Shown here in pieces: positions 26,754 through 35,535 of a stretch of 64,000 nt of DNA. The notes under the pieces are model-generated. The model saw only the letters and a program-made list of their open reading frames with translations. It was not told the origin of the DNA and made no database searches. The stretch is from assembly GCA_963840535.1 (NCBI GenBank), contig CAWIZJ010000043.1:186001-250000 (forward strand), written 5' to 3'. The position numbers were made by a program, and so were the translations under genes. The DNA is from VAZQ01 sp963840535 (GTDB lineage: Bacteria > Pseudomonadota > Alphaproteobacteria > Rhizobiales > Xanthobacteraceae). The stretch's first letter is position 1. Every line of letters starts with the position of its first letter.

Positions 26754-26804
26754 TGGTGAGCCCGGCGGGACTCGAACCCGCGACCCCATGATTAAAAGTC
26801 ACGT
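26754..26804. repeat. attL, displaced 3' end of tRNA-Lys
   Basis: Carries the T-arm, anticodon-loop region and acceptor 3' strand of tRNA-Lys on the minus strand, from tgg (CCA) at 26754 to acgt at 26804. It is identical to 42574-42624 except at 26757 (t here, c there), which is discriminator position 73. After 26804 the sequence diverges, so this copy is not a functional tRNA. Confidence 0.92.
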
Positions 26805-26952
26805 AGGATAGGTTTCACATAGTTTTATTGTGTTTCATATTGTTGCCAGGTCAGCACACATACCCCTGGTTCCATGTATCTTTTTCGTTTCACCTTGTTT
26901 CAGGTGGTTTTTTCACGTATCACACGCATCTGCTGACCCGGTGCTGACCCGG

Positions 26953-26992
26953 CGACCACGTGACTTTTCGACCACGTGACTTTTCAAGGAGG
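26953..26992 (+). promoter_or_regulatory. Tandem inverted att-core 11-mers and integrase ribosome binding site
   Basis: cgaccacgtgactttt is repeated twice in tandem (26953-26968, 26969-26984). The 11-mer acgtgactttt in each copy is the reverse complement of aaaagtcacgt at 26794-26804 in attL. They directly precede aaggagg (26986-26992) and the integrase ATG at 27002. Candidate integrase-binding sites for recombination or autoregulation. Confidence 0.5.
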
Positions 26993-27001
26993 ATATTCCT
27001 G

Positions 27002-28178
27002 ATGCGCAAGAAGCTCACCCAGGCATTCGTCAACACCGCAACCGCCGAGTCCGGGGCGAACCGCACGACCTACTGGGATGAGGCGATGCCCGGCTTCGGG
27101 CTGGTGGTGACCGAGACCGGCCACCGCAGCTACGTGGTGCAGTATCGCGCCGGCAAGCGCAGCCGCCGGATGACGATCGACGGCGTCCACACCCTCAACG
27201 ACGCCCGCAAGAGGGGCCGCAAGCTCCTGTCCGCCGCCGACGACGGCGATCCGCTCGAGGACCGGCGCAAGGAGCGGGCCGAGGTCGAGCACACGCTCAG
27301 GGCGGTCGCCGAGACCTACCTGAAGCGCGAGGCCAAGAACGTGCGCAGCATGGATCAGCGCCGTGCGATGCTCGAGCGTCTCGGTGTTTCCCAAGCTCGG
27401 CGCCCGCTCGATCGCGGGCATCCAGCGCAGCGAGCTCGTCAAGCTGCTCGACAAGGTCGAGGACGAGCGCGGGCCGGTCATGGCCGACCGGGTGCTCGCC
27501 ACCGTCCGGCGGATCATGACGTGGCACGCCAGCCGCGACGATCATTTCCGCTCGCCGATCGTGCGCGGCATGGCGCGGACGAAACCCGGAGAGCTGGCGC
27601 GCGAGCGCATCCTGTCGGACGACGAGATCAGGGCGCTGTGGGCCGCAGCGCTGCCCGCTGGTGCGCCCTTCGGGTCGCTCGTACGGTTTCTCCTGCTCAC
27701 CGCCACGCGCCGCAACGAAGCAGCCGACATGACGCGCGACGAGCTCGACGGCGACCTATGGCTGATCCCGGCCGCGCGCATGAAGGGCAAGCGCGACCAC
27801 CTCGTGCCGCTGTCGAAGATGGCGCTCGCGGTGCTGGCCGAGGTGCCGATGATCGGAAAGACCTTCGTGTTCACCACCAACGGCACCGACCCGATCAGCG
27901 GGTTCTCGAAGTGGAAGGCCGCTCTCGATGTGGCCTCCGGCGTCACCGGCTGGACGCTCCACGATCTCCGCCGGACCGCGAGGTCGCTCATGAGCAGGGC
28001 AGGGGTCGCGCCCGATATCGCCGAGCGTTGCCTTGGTCACGTCATCGGCGGCGTGAGGGGGGTCTACGATCGTCATGAGTTCAGGGCGGAGAAGGCCCGC
28101 GCCTTCGAGATGCTCGCCGCCCAGATCGAGCACATCCTCAGGCCGACAAGCAAAGTCGTTCCGCTGCGCGGGCGGTGA
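27002..28178 (+). CDS. int: Tyrosine-family site-specific integrase, one frameshift
   Basis: A P4-type phage integrase. The N-terminal DUF4102-like arm-binding domain (YWDEAMPGFGLVVTETGHRS, YVVQYRAGKRSRRMTI) is followed by the core-binding domain and the catalytic domain: TATRRNEAADMTRDELDGDL (Arg), LHDLRRTARSLMSRAG (His-x-x-Arg), ERCLGHVIGGVRGVYDRHEF (His and Tyr). ATG 27002 follows aaggagg nine bases upstream. The frame shifts near 27385 inside gtgtttccc, without loss of residues. It lies 200 bp inside attL, pointing into the element, as expected for a tRNA-integrating element. Confidence 0.93.
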
Positions 28179-28182
28179 GCCC

Positions 28183-28713
28183 GTGCCGCGGCGAAGGAAG
28201 AAGGCCAAACCCAAGCGGCCGGTCAGACGCCCCCAGAAGCCGGTGAAACCCAAGCGGGCGCGCGGACGGCCTCGGGCATCTTCGGTGAGCGATCCAGCGT
28301 GGAAGATATTCGCCGCGCATCTCGATCATTACCCGAGTTCGCGTACCAAACCGATCAAGCAGATCGCGCGCGAGCGGCGCACAAGCCCAAGCCATGTGCG
28401 GAGAACCCTTCGACGCTGGTACGATAGAATTATCAAGGACGTGGCCACCGAAACGTGGAAAGAGCTAAATGAGGAATGGAAAGCAGAGGCCGACGCTAAG
28501 CCAAATACCTTTGAGAAGGGGTTTCGGGAATGGTCCGCCATGTCCCGGCGGGAGTTCTGGGACAGAGCCACACAAGCTGGGCCCGTACCGGGGCCCGTCC
28601 TTCAGCTGCTTGTCCGCCTTTTGCGGCAGGACGGCAAATCCGTGGACGAGATCGCCAGTAGATACGACCGAGATCCGGGTTTAATCCGGCGCCTTCTCCA
28701 AGAACAGGAATAG
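28183..28713 (+). CDS. Hypothetical basic protein, possible HTH
   Basis: A 176-residue protein starting at GTG 28183, 4 bp after the integrase stop. It has a Lys/Arg/Pro-rich N-terminus (RRRKKAKPKRPVRRPQKPVK). The middle (KPIKQIARERRTSPSHVRRT) and C-terminus (GKSVDEIASRYDRDPGLIRR) each have helix-turn-helix spacing, so it may bind DNA at two sites. Probably co-transcribed with the integrase. Not recognised. Confidence 0.6.
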   Translation: MPRRRKKAKPKRPVRRPQKPVKPKRARGRPRASSVSDPAWKIFAAHLDHYPSSRTKPIKQIARERRTSPSHVRRTLRRWYDRIIKDVATETWKELNEEWKAEADAKPNTFEKGFREWSAMSRREFWDRATQAGPVPGPVLQLLVRLLRQDGKSVDEIASRYDRDPGLIRRLLQEQE

Positions 28714-28809
28714 CCGACCTCCCCGCGAATTAGTGTCCCCCCACCGGGCTTAGAAACATGGCGCAACGCTCGGCAATGTCGAGCGGTCATCTGGAAACAG
28801 AGGGCGCCA

Positions 28810-29025
28810 ATGTCAGATCCCGCCGAGTCACCGAAGTACCTCACCCGCAAGACGCTGATCGAGTTTGTGCGCACGCTGAACGGCGTGCCGCTGTCCGAAA
28901 GCCGTGTGGACAAGGACGGCCATAAGGGCGTGCTGCGCCCCGACGCCACGTTCGGCCGTCGACATCTGTACACCGAAGAGACTGCCGCCAAGTACGCGCG
29001 CAGGCTGATCGAGCCCCTCGCCTGA
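28810..29025 (+). CDS. Small excisionase/AlpA-like DNA-binding protein
   Basis: A 71-residue protein. LTRKTLIEFVRTLNGVPLSE reads as an HTH, followed by a wing-like segment (RPDATFGRRHLYTEETAAKY). Size and position, one gene away from the integrase, are typical of recombination directionality factors or AlpA-type activators in satellites and prophages. The role is inferred from context. Confidence 0.5.
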   Translation: MSDPAESPKYLTRKTLIEFVRTLNGVPLSESRVDKDGHKGVLRPDATFGRRHLYTEETAAKYARRLIEPLA

Positions 29026-29103
29026 CCTCCCACAACCAGCCCGCCCCTCGCGACCGGTCAAGAAAAAGCCCGGCGCGAGGCCGGGCCAAAAGGATTTGGA
29101 CCA

Positions 29104-30239
29104 ATGTCAGAAATACCTGGGCGCCCATCCAGGCGCAATAGCGACAGCAGCAACGTCGATCCCGCAACACGCTCCTGGCGCGACGTGCTGCCGATCCATC
29201 CGGCGGCTGAGCTGTTTCCGCTCATGAACGCGGACGAGCTGCGCGTGCTCGCCGAGGACATCAAGAAGAACGGGCTGAGGGTTCCCATCGTCATTGGTGC
29301 AGCTGACTGCAGGACGAGCACTGCCTGTGGGACGGGCGCAATCGCCTGGATGCGATTGAGCTTGCCGGCTTCAAGCCCATCAAACGGGGCAAGCTCGACA
29401 AATGTCTCGGGCTGCTCGATGTGCAGTCGTCGGGACAGATCGCCACGTTCAAAGTGGTCATCGCCGAGGACCCGTATGCATACGTCCTCTCCGCGAACGT
29501 CCATCGCCGACATCTGACGGGGGAGCAGAAGCGCGAGCTGATCGCCAAGCTGCTCAAAGCGCAGCCCGAGAAGTCCGACCGGCAGATCGCCGAGACGGTC
29601 AAGGCGAGCCCCACGACCGTCGGCACGGTACGCGCCAAGATGGAGTCAGCTGGCGACGTGTCCAAGTTGGGCACGAGGCAGGACACCAAGGGCCGCCAGC
29701 AGCCGGCGAACAAACCGAAGCCGCCGAGTGTCCCGGCCGCCAAGCCGTCCCCCCGTGACGATATCGGCCCCGTCAGCACCGGCGAGACCGACCGCCTGCG
29801 CGCTCGCAACGAAGAGCTTGGGCGCGAGAACCATCGGCTCGGGCGCGAGAACATCGCGTTGCGCTCCGAGGTCGAGGAAGCAAAGGCGCCGCGCAAGCCG
29901 CAGATCGCGCCTGATGGCAAGGCGATGCTCTACTGCTCATTCTGCGCCAAGAGCCAGCATGAGGTGAGCAGGCTCATTGCAGGGCGGGCCGTATTTATCT
30001 GCGACGAGTGCGTCGAGCTGTGCGTCGACATCATCAAGGAGAGCAAGGCCGCCGAGCAACGCAAGCCCGACGCGGAGGCTGCACCGCAGCCCGAGAAAAA
30101 GGCGCACGCATACGACGACGGCATCCCCAAGCGTAAGGGTGGGCGACCGAAGGGGAGCAAGAACAAGCCAAAGCCCGTTGCCAGGAAACCGGTCAAGAAA
30201 CGTGTGCTTAAGGGTTCCGACGACGGAGGCGCGTCGTGA
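29104..30239 (+). CDS. ParB-like N-terminal domain fused to ClpX-type C4 zinc finger, one frameshift
   Basis: The N-terminal half has ParB/RepB-nuclease-like features: IHPAAELFPLMNADELRVLA, EDIKKNGLRVPIVI, then after a one-base shift near 29305 LWDGRNRLDAIELAGF. An HTH-like segment follows (KSDRQIAETVKASPTTVGTV). The C-terminal part contains AMLYCSFCAKSQHEVSRLIA and AVFICDECVELCVDIIKE, the CxxC...CxxC finger otherwise found at the N-terminus of ClpX, and then a Lys-rich tail with an AT-hook-like GGRPKGSKN. About 378 codons. It likely binds DNA and possibly a Clp partner. The next gene overlaps by 4 bp. Confidence 0.8.
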
Positions 30240-30427
30240 GCGCCGAGGTGATCCGGTTTCCGCCGCGGCGATCCGTCGTCATCGAGATCGTGCGCGAGGG
30301 GCCTGGATCTGGGTGGCTGATCCTGGCCGGCTCGCATGGCTGGTTGTGTGGAACGTGGCACGAAGCCTCCTGCGAGGCTTCGTGGATCGGGAACAACCTG
30401 GGGCTACCGGTGCGGGGGCGGCCATGA
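30236..30427 (+). CDS. 63-residue hypothetical element protein
   Basis: GTG 30236 overlaps the preceding stop (GTGA). Reads MSAEVIRFPPRRSVVIEIVR, with GWLILAGSHGWLCGTWHEA and GNNLGLPVRGRP. Short proteins with VIRFPPR and WLxLAGSHGWLxG recur in Bradyrhizobium prophage regions, to my recollection. A compact beta-rich fold is likely. Function unknown. Confidence 0.55.
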   Translation: MSAEVIRFPPRRSVVIEIVREGPGSGWLILAGSHGWLCGTWHEASCEASWIGNNLGLPVRGRP

Positions 30428-30461
30428 AACACGGCGCGCTCAAGCTCGAGAGGTGACCACA

Positions 30462-30716
30462 ATGTTTGTGGGTGACGAGGCCGAAGTCGAGCGCATCGAG
30501 CAAAAACTACTCGCCGCAATCGACCATGAGACTGACAGCTTCGCGGACGTGCTCAACGCCATCGTCCACGTTCTTACGTTCCATATGGCGCTGGCGTGCC
30601 CTGGATGCCGCAAGAGCATCGCTCGCTCGCTGCGAAAGCGCGTGCCGCAAATACTGTCCGATGCCAATCAGATTGCAGCGAGCGCAGGCCCCCGCGAGCA
30701 CATGCACCTGCAGTGA
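30462..30716 (+). CDS. 84-residue hypothetical with CxxC
   Basis: Begins MFVGDEAEVERIEQKLLAAI at ATG 30462, with gaggtg shortly upstream. It is helical and contains MALACPGCRKSIARSLRKRV, a single CxxC. It lies between the ParB/ClpX-finger block and the primase gene, 30 bp from the latter. No family recognised. Confidence 0.5.
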   Translation: MFVGDEAEVERIEQKLLAAIDHETDSFADVLNAIVHVLTFHMALACPGCRKSIARSLRKRVPQILSDANQIAASAGPREHMHLQ

Positions 30717-30746
30717 AAGCACAGACGCCATGATCGAGGTGTTGTC

Positions 30747-33126
30747 ATGCCGGTGACGACTGCATTAGACGCCGCGCTGGGTTACATCCGGCGCGGCTGG
30801 GCTCCGGTGCCGGTGCCTTTCAGGCAGAAAGGCCCGGTGCTGCCGGACTGGCAGTCGCTGCGGATCAACGAGGCAACCGTCGCGCAATATTTCAACGGTG
30901 GGCCGCAAAACGTCGGGGTCATCCTGGGGCCAGCGTCCGGCAATCTCGCCGACGTGGATCTCGACTGCGGCGAGGCGATTGCAGTCGCCGGTCAACATGC
31001 TCCAACCCACGATCTGTTTCGGCCGCACGACGGCGCGCTGTGCGCATTGGCTCTACCGCGTAAGCGGCACGCCCGCCGGGACCAAGGCGGTCCTCAAGTT
31101 CGATGACCCGATCAAGCTGCGTAGCGACGCCAAGGCGGCGCGGCTGGTCGAGCTGCGCCTCGGCGGCGACGACAAGGGCGCGCAAACAATCTTCCCCGGC
31201 TCGGTGCACGAAAGCGGCGAGCCTATCCGTTGGGAAAACGACTGCGAGCGCCAGCCGCCGGCCGATATCGAAATGGAGCAGCTGCGCACATTGGTCGCCC
31301 GCGTTGCCGCCGCGGCGCTGCTGGTGCGCTACTGGCCACCGAAAGGCAATCGGCACGATCTCTCGCTGGCTCTCGGCGGCATGCTCGCCCGTGCCGGATG
31401 GGACGAGGCGGCCATCACGGCATTCGTCGACGTGATAGTGCGGACGGCGCAGGACCCGCGACCGAGTGACCGGGTGCGCTGTGCTCGCGACGCCGCGCAA
31501 GCCGTAGCCGACGGGCAGCCGGCTTACGGCTACCCGAAGCTGAAGGAGATCGTCGGCGACGCGGTCGCCGCGCACGTGGCCTCGTGGCTCGGCTTTGCGC
31601 CCGGCAGCGGCACCGCGCACGGCGGCCCGGCGATCCAGTGCGGCGCCGACCTCACCGCGATCGCGGAAGCCGCCGAGCGCGCATTGATCGGTGCCGGCCT
31701 GCCGCTGTTTCGGCGCGACACCTTGCTGGTCCGCCCCGTCATCCTCGAAGCCCGCAGCGCCGATGACCGCCCGATCCGCACCGTCGGACTGAGCACCGTC
31801 AATACCATCCTGATGCGAAGCTACATGGATCAGTCGGCGCGGTATGAGAGATACGACGCGCGGACGAAAGCCCTCGTCCGCTGCAAGCCGCCGGAAGATA
31901 TTGCCGACCTGATCCTGTCGCGCGCCGGCTATTGGCCGTTCCCGGCGGTGCGCGGGGTGCTCGCCGCGCCGTCCCTGCGCCCGGACGGCTCGCTGCTGGA
32001 ACACGCCGGCTACGATGCGGCAACCGGCATGTATCTCATGGACCCGCCACCCATGCCGGACATGCCGGAGCAGCCGACATGGCAGGAAGGCAAGCAGGCG
32101 CTCGATGTGCTCGACGGGCTTCTGGACGACTTTCCATGGGAGGACGACGACAGCCGCGCGGTCGGACTCAGTGCGCTCATCTCCCCGGTGGTGCGCGCGG
32201 CCCTGCCCACCGTGCCGCTGCACGCCATTTCGTCGCCCGAGGCCGGCACCGGCAAGAGCTACCTCACCCAGCTCGCCTCCGCGATCGCGACCGGCTTTCC
32301 GTGCCCGGTCATCTCCACCGGCAAGGACGAAGAGGAAATCGAGAAACGGCTGGGCGCTGCACTGCTCGCCGGGCATGTGCTGCTGTCGATCGACAATGTC
32401 AGCCGGCCGCTCGGCGGCGACCTGCTCTGTCAGCTGCTCGATCAACCGCTGATCAAGGTCCGCATCCTCGGGAAAACCGCGGGCCCGCTGGTCGAGCCTC
32501 GCCTGGTCGTCTTCGCCACCGGCAACAACCTGACCCTGTTCGGCGACATCGTGCGGCGCGCGGTGGTCGGACGCATGGACGCCGGCTGCGAGGATCCCTG
32601 GCAACGCCAGTTCACCGCCGACCCGCTGGCAAAAATCCTTGCCGATCGGGGCAAATACATCGCCGCCGCGCTCACGGTATGCCGTGCGTTTCTGGTTTCG
32701 GGCGAACCGCATTTGCCGCCGTTGGCATCGTTCGCCGCATGGTCGCGCATCGTGCGCTCGGCGGTGCAGGCATTCGGTTCCGGCGACCCGGTGCGGACAA
32801 TGGCAGGCGCGACCGCCGAGGACCCCGACCGGCAAACCTTCGGCGCGCTGCTCGCGGCATGGTGGGAAACCATCGGCAACACCGAGACGCACCGTTGCCG
32901 AGCTGATTAGAACCGCCAGCAAGCGCGATCCGGCCGGCGAATATGCCAACAAGGACCTGCGCGATGCCCTGATGGCGGTGGCCGGCAGCAAAGGCGGGGA
33001 GATCAGCCCCAGCGGCTGGGCTACTGGCTGCGATCTCACCGGGATCGGGTGCTCGGGGGATACGTGCTGCCGCGCCAGGGTGCCGATCGCACCAGGACGG
33101 CGCACTGGTCCGTAACCAAGCGCTGA
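30747..33126 (+). CDS. Bifunctional primase-polymerase/helicase, three frameshifts
   Basis: The N-terminal prim-pol domain (ALDAALGYIRRGWAPVPVPF, KGPVLPDWQSLRI, NVGVILGPASGNLADVDLDC) contains the DxD metal site. After a shift near 30990 come TICFGRTTARCAHWLYRV, PPKGNRHDLSLALGGMLARA and a P-loop ATPase, AISSPEAGTGKSYLTQLASA, with LLSIDNVSRPLGGDLLCQLL as Walker B-like strand. Further shifts near 32885 and 33015 lead to DPAGEYANKDLRDALMAVAG and a stop at 33124-33126. About 793 codons. It probably initiates replication of the excised element. Confidence 0.85.
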
Positions 33127-33246
33127 CCCCACAAGGAGCCTAACGCCGCCCAGCCGCGATACCTGGAAAGCTCGTCGCAGGACCACAGTCGAAATGAAGT
33201 GCACGCAGCCACGCTCGTTCGTACCATCAAGACAGAGGAGAGGATC

Positions 33247-33852
33247 ATGACGGAATTGGCATTCGCCGGATCGAACGCAAAAACACGGCGCCAGCTGAAG
33301 CGTCAGCAGAGGCAGCCGGCATCAAAGCCTAAATCGTACCATCGACAGGCAATCACGCCGATCGAGTACGGCGGACTGCAGGAGGCGTACGATCACTTCG
33401 GCAAGGACCTGTTCGGCAGCAAGTTGCCCGATGTCTTTATAACGTACCAACGAAAGGCGCATTCGTTCGGGTACTTCTCGCCCGACCGGTTCTCCGGCCG
33501 CGCCAACAAGTCCGGCAACCACGAGCTCGCGCTCAACCCGGATGGATTCATCAATCAAACAGACGAACAGGTGTGCCAGACCCTGGTGCACGAGATGACG
33601 CACGTCTGGCAGCACGCGCACGGCACACCGTCAAAGCGCGGCTACCACAACAAGGAATGGGCCGAGAAGATGAAGGGAATCGGCCTGCAGCCGTCATCGA
33701 CCGGCATGGTCGGCGGCAAGGAGACGGGACAGCGCATGCTGGACTACATCGTCCCCGGCGGCACGTTCATGAAGTCCTACGCCAGGCTGGCCGCAACCGG
33801 ATGGAAGCTGAACCTCAATCCGCACATCGGCCGGGACCGAAAGGCGGCGTGA
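33247..33852 (+). CDS. SprT-like zinc metallopeptidase-domain protein
   Basis: A 201-residue protein with the SprT signature QTLVHEMTHVWQHAHG (HExxH plus third His), an upstream EAYDHFGKDLFGSKLPDVFI and a late HNKEWAEKMKGIGLQPSS. ATG 33247 follows gaggagagg. SprT/Spartan proteins can act on DNA-bound proteins; phage versions are common but uncharacterised. It overlaps by 4 bp a small zinc-finger-like gene, so the two are probably co-translated. Confidence 0.8.
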   Translation: MTELAFAGSNAKTRRQLKRQQRQPASKPKSYHRQAITPIEYGGLQEAYDHFGKDLFGSKLPDVFITYQRKAHSFGYFSPDRFSGRANKSGNHELALNPDGFINQTDEQVCQTLVHEMTHVWQHAHGTPSKRGYHNKEWAEKMKGIGLQPSSTGMVGGKETGQRMLDYIVPGGTFMKSYARLAATGWKLNLNPHIGRDRKAA

Positions 33853-34094
33853 ACAGCAAAACCAAGTTCACGTGCGAGACGTGCCGGTTGAACATGTGGG
33901 GCAAGCCAGACGCCCGCTCGCTCTGCGAGCACTGTTTTCTCGAGAGGTACGCAGATCTCGAGCTCGACCTGGGCGGGGTAAGAATGCTGTCCGCTGATGC
34001 CATGACATCAGACGTCGCGGCTTCAAGTCCATCGTACGAAATAATCGAGCAGCTCGCCCGCACCCCACGAGCTGGTGCAGGTGATGGCCGATGA
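33849..34094 (+). CDS. Small zinc-finger-like partner of the SprT-like gene
   Basis: GTG 33849 overlaps the SprT-like stop (GTGA). Reads MNSKTKFTCETCRLNMWGKP, then SLCEHCFLERY, giving two CxxC pairs about 18 residues apart, a probable zinc ribbon. SprT proteins often carry such a ribbon as their own C-terminal domain, so this may be that domain encoded separately. The C-terminal 40 residues are low-complexity. Confidence 0.6.
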   Translation: MNSKTKFTCETCRLNMWGKPDARSLCEHCFLERYADLELDLGGVRMLSADAMTSDVAASSPSYEIIEQLARTPRAGAGDGR

Positions 34095-34486
34095 TGCAGA
34101 TGATTTTTCAACCCCAAGTACCTTTTTTGGCAGGAAGACAAAAAGGGTAAAAGGGAAGGAAACATCGTCTGCAACGCCTGCATCATCTGCAGGAGCCGGG
34201 GCCCACGCCTTGATATCTAATTCAAAGGAAATCGAGGGCCGGGCCGCTGAAATCAAACCGGCCGCCGAGGGGCCGCCTTGCCGGTGTCGCCCTTGGAGTC
34301 CATGGCCGGGTTTGCGTTGGACTGCCACGGAATCTGGCCGCGGTGCTGACCGTGTGCTGACCCGAAAGTCTTGCATTGCAGGATATGCCTTTGCCGCAGC
34401 GATTTGTGCTGATAGAGCACGTGATGGTGCATCACGTGATTCGCTGTGCTACGCTATACCGAGATGCGAACCATCGTGGGGTGGCC
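34095..34486 (+). promoter_or_regulatory. 392-bp regulatory gap with operator-like palindrome
   Basis: No convincing gene is present. cacgtgat (34418-34425) and atcacgtg (34431-34438) form an 8-bp inverted repeat with a 5-nt spacer, 48 bp before the ATG of the ribbon-helix-helix gene. A TATACC hexamer (gctatacc, about 34452) could be a -10 element. The palindrome is a candidate operator for that regulator. It marks the boundary between the replication genes and the packaging genes. Confidence 0.4.
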
Positions 34487-34678
34487 ATGGCCAAGACACC
34501 GGACACTGACGATCGCGCCTTTCGCGGGATCTCTTTCCGCGCCCCGCCCGAGCTGATCGCGCACGCCGAGGCGACGGCCGCGGCCGAGGACACCACCCGA
34601 TCCGCCGTTATTCGCCGTGCGCTGCGTCGCGACCTTGCGCGTGCGGACCTGGCGCGTGCGAACGTGGAGGCGACGTGA
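34487..34678 (+). CDS. Ribbon-helix-helix (CopG/Arc-like) regulator
   Basis: A 63-residue protein. RGISFRAPPELIAHAEATAA supplies the beta-strand and first helix, and DTTRSAVIRRALRRDLARAD the second helix of a ribbon-helix-helix fold. ATG 34487 is chosen because the upstream extension covers the operator-like palindrome. The stop overlaps the next gene. Probably the repressor or activator of the packaging operon. Confidence 0.65.
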   Translation: MAKTPDTDDRAFRGISFRAPPELIAHAEATAAAEDTTRSAVIRRALRRDLARADLARANVEAT

Positions 34679-35535
34679 TGGCGACGCCGTACCAGCTGCC
34701 GCGCGATCCGGCGGAGCTGCAGAAGCTGCTGGCGGCCCCCAGTCTTGAGGAGATCGAGTTCACGCTGAGGAACCACTCGGTCCGTGGCTACAAGGTCGAT
34801 ATCGAAACTTCCTCGACCGTGATGGGCAACGTTCAAGAGAACCAGGCCCAGATGAATTCGTTTCTGCAAGGCGCCTCGGCCTTTGCGCAGGCGGCTCCGG
34901 CCTTGGTGCAGCAGGGCATGGACCCCGCGGTCCTTCTGGATATCTTTGCCGGGTTCTCCAGGAACTACCGATTGGGCAAGGCCGCCGAGGATGGGCTGGA
35001 TCAATTGGCCGCCCGTGCTCGCCAGAACAGTGGCCAGCAGAAGCCGCCGAGCCCGGAACAGCAGAAGGTTGTGCTCGCGCAGCAGCAGGCTGCACAGGAG
35101 ATGGCGCTTGCGCGCGAGCAGGCGCAGATCGAGGCGGCGAAGACGCAGCAGACGATGGCGATCGAGCGCGAGCGGCATCAATTCGCGATGCAGGAGAAGA
35201 TGGCAGACGCCCGGATTGCGATGGCCGAGAAGGGCCTCGCGTCTCGCGGTGTCGGTGCGGATGGCCAAGAGGAGTTCGCGTCGCACGAGGACGTGCGGGT
35301 CGAGCGGCAGAACGCCGTGCTGCAGCAGATGGCGGATCAGCAAGCGGAGCTGACGCGCGCGAACCTTCGGGTGATGTCGGAGTTGGCTGGTGCGCTCGCG
35401 CAACTCGGTACGGCCATGGGTGAATTGGCGCGAGACATGAGAATGAACACCGCGGCGCGGACGGCACCGTCGTCCTACGAGATCGAGCGCGACCCGGATG
35501 GCAAGATGGCTGTCGTGCATACGAAGGTGCACTGA
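34678..35535 (+). CDS. Portal-protein C-terminal-domain-like protein, stand-alone
   Basis: A 285-residue protein. The part from SLEEIEFTLRNHSVRGYKVD through IETSSTVMGN to GFSRNYRLGKAAEDGLDQLA resembles the C-terminal region of P22-type podovirus portals, which normally follows 500 or more residues of clip, wing and stem domains absent here. The rest is a long Gln/Ala/Glu coiled coil. GGAGG precedes the GTG/ATG pair at 34675/34678, so it is expressed as its own gene. Confidence 0.6.
   Translation: MATPYQLPRDPAELQKLLAAPSLEEIEFTLRNHSVRGYKVDIETSSTVMGNVQENQAQMNSFLQGASAFAQAAPALVQQGMDPAVLLDIFAGFSRNYRLGKAAEDGLDQLAARARQNSGQQKPPSPEQQKVVLAQQQAAQEMALAREQAQIEAAKTQQTMAIERERHQFAMQEKMADARIAMAEKGLASRGVGADGQEEFASHEDVRVERQNAVLQQMADQQAELTRANLRVMSELAGALAQLGTAMGELARDMRMNTAARTAPSSYEIERDPDGKMAVVHTKVH

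Noticed and set aside
26754..26804. A second functional tRNA-Lys gene
   Set aside because: The sequence has the 3' part only; after 26804 it does not form the anticodon 5' stem, D-arm or acceptor 5' strand.
26953..26984. Possible CRISPR-like array (two 16-bp repeats)
   Set aside because: Only two units with no spacer between them; better explained as inverted att-core sites. No CRISPR array or cas gene was seen anywhere in the window.
34075..34509. 144-codon ORF between the SprT pair and the RHH gene
   Set aside because: Composition changes abruptly, it overlaps the operator-like palindrome and the RHH start in another frame, and no domain is visible.
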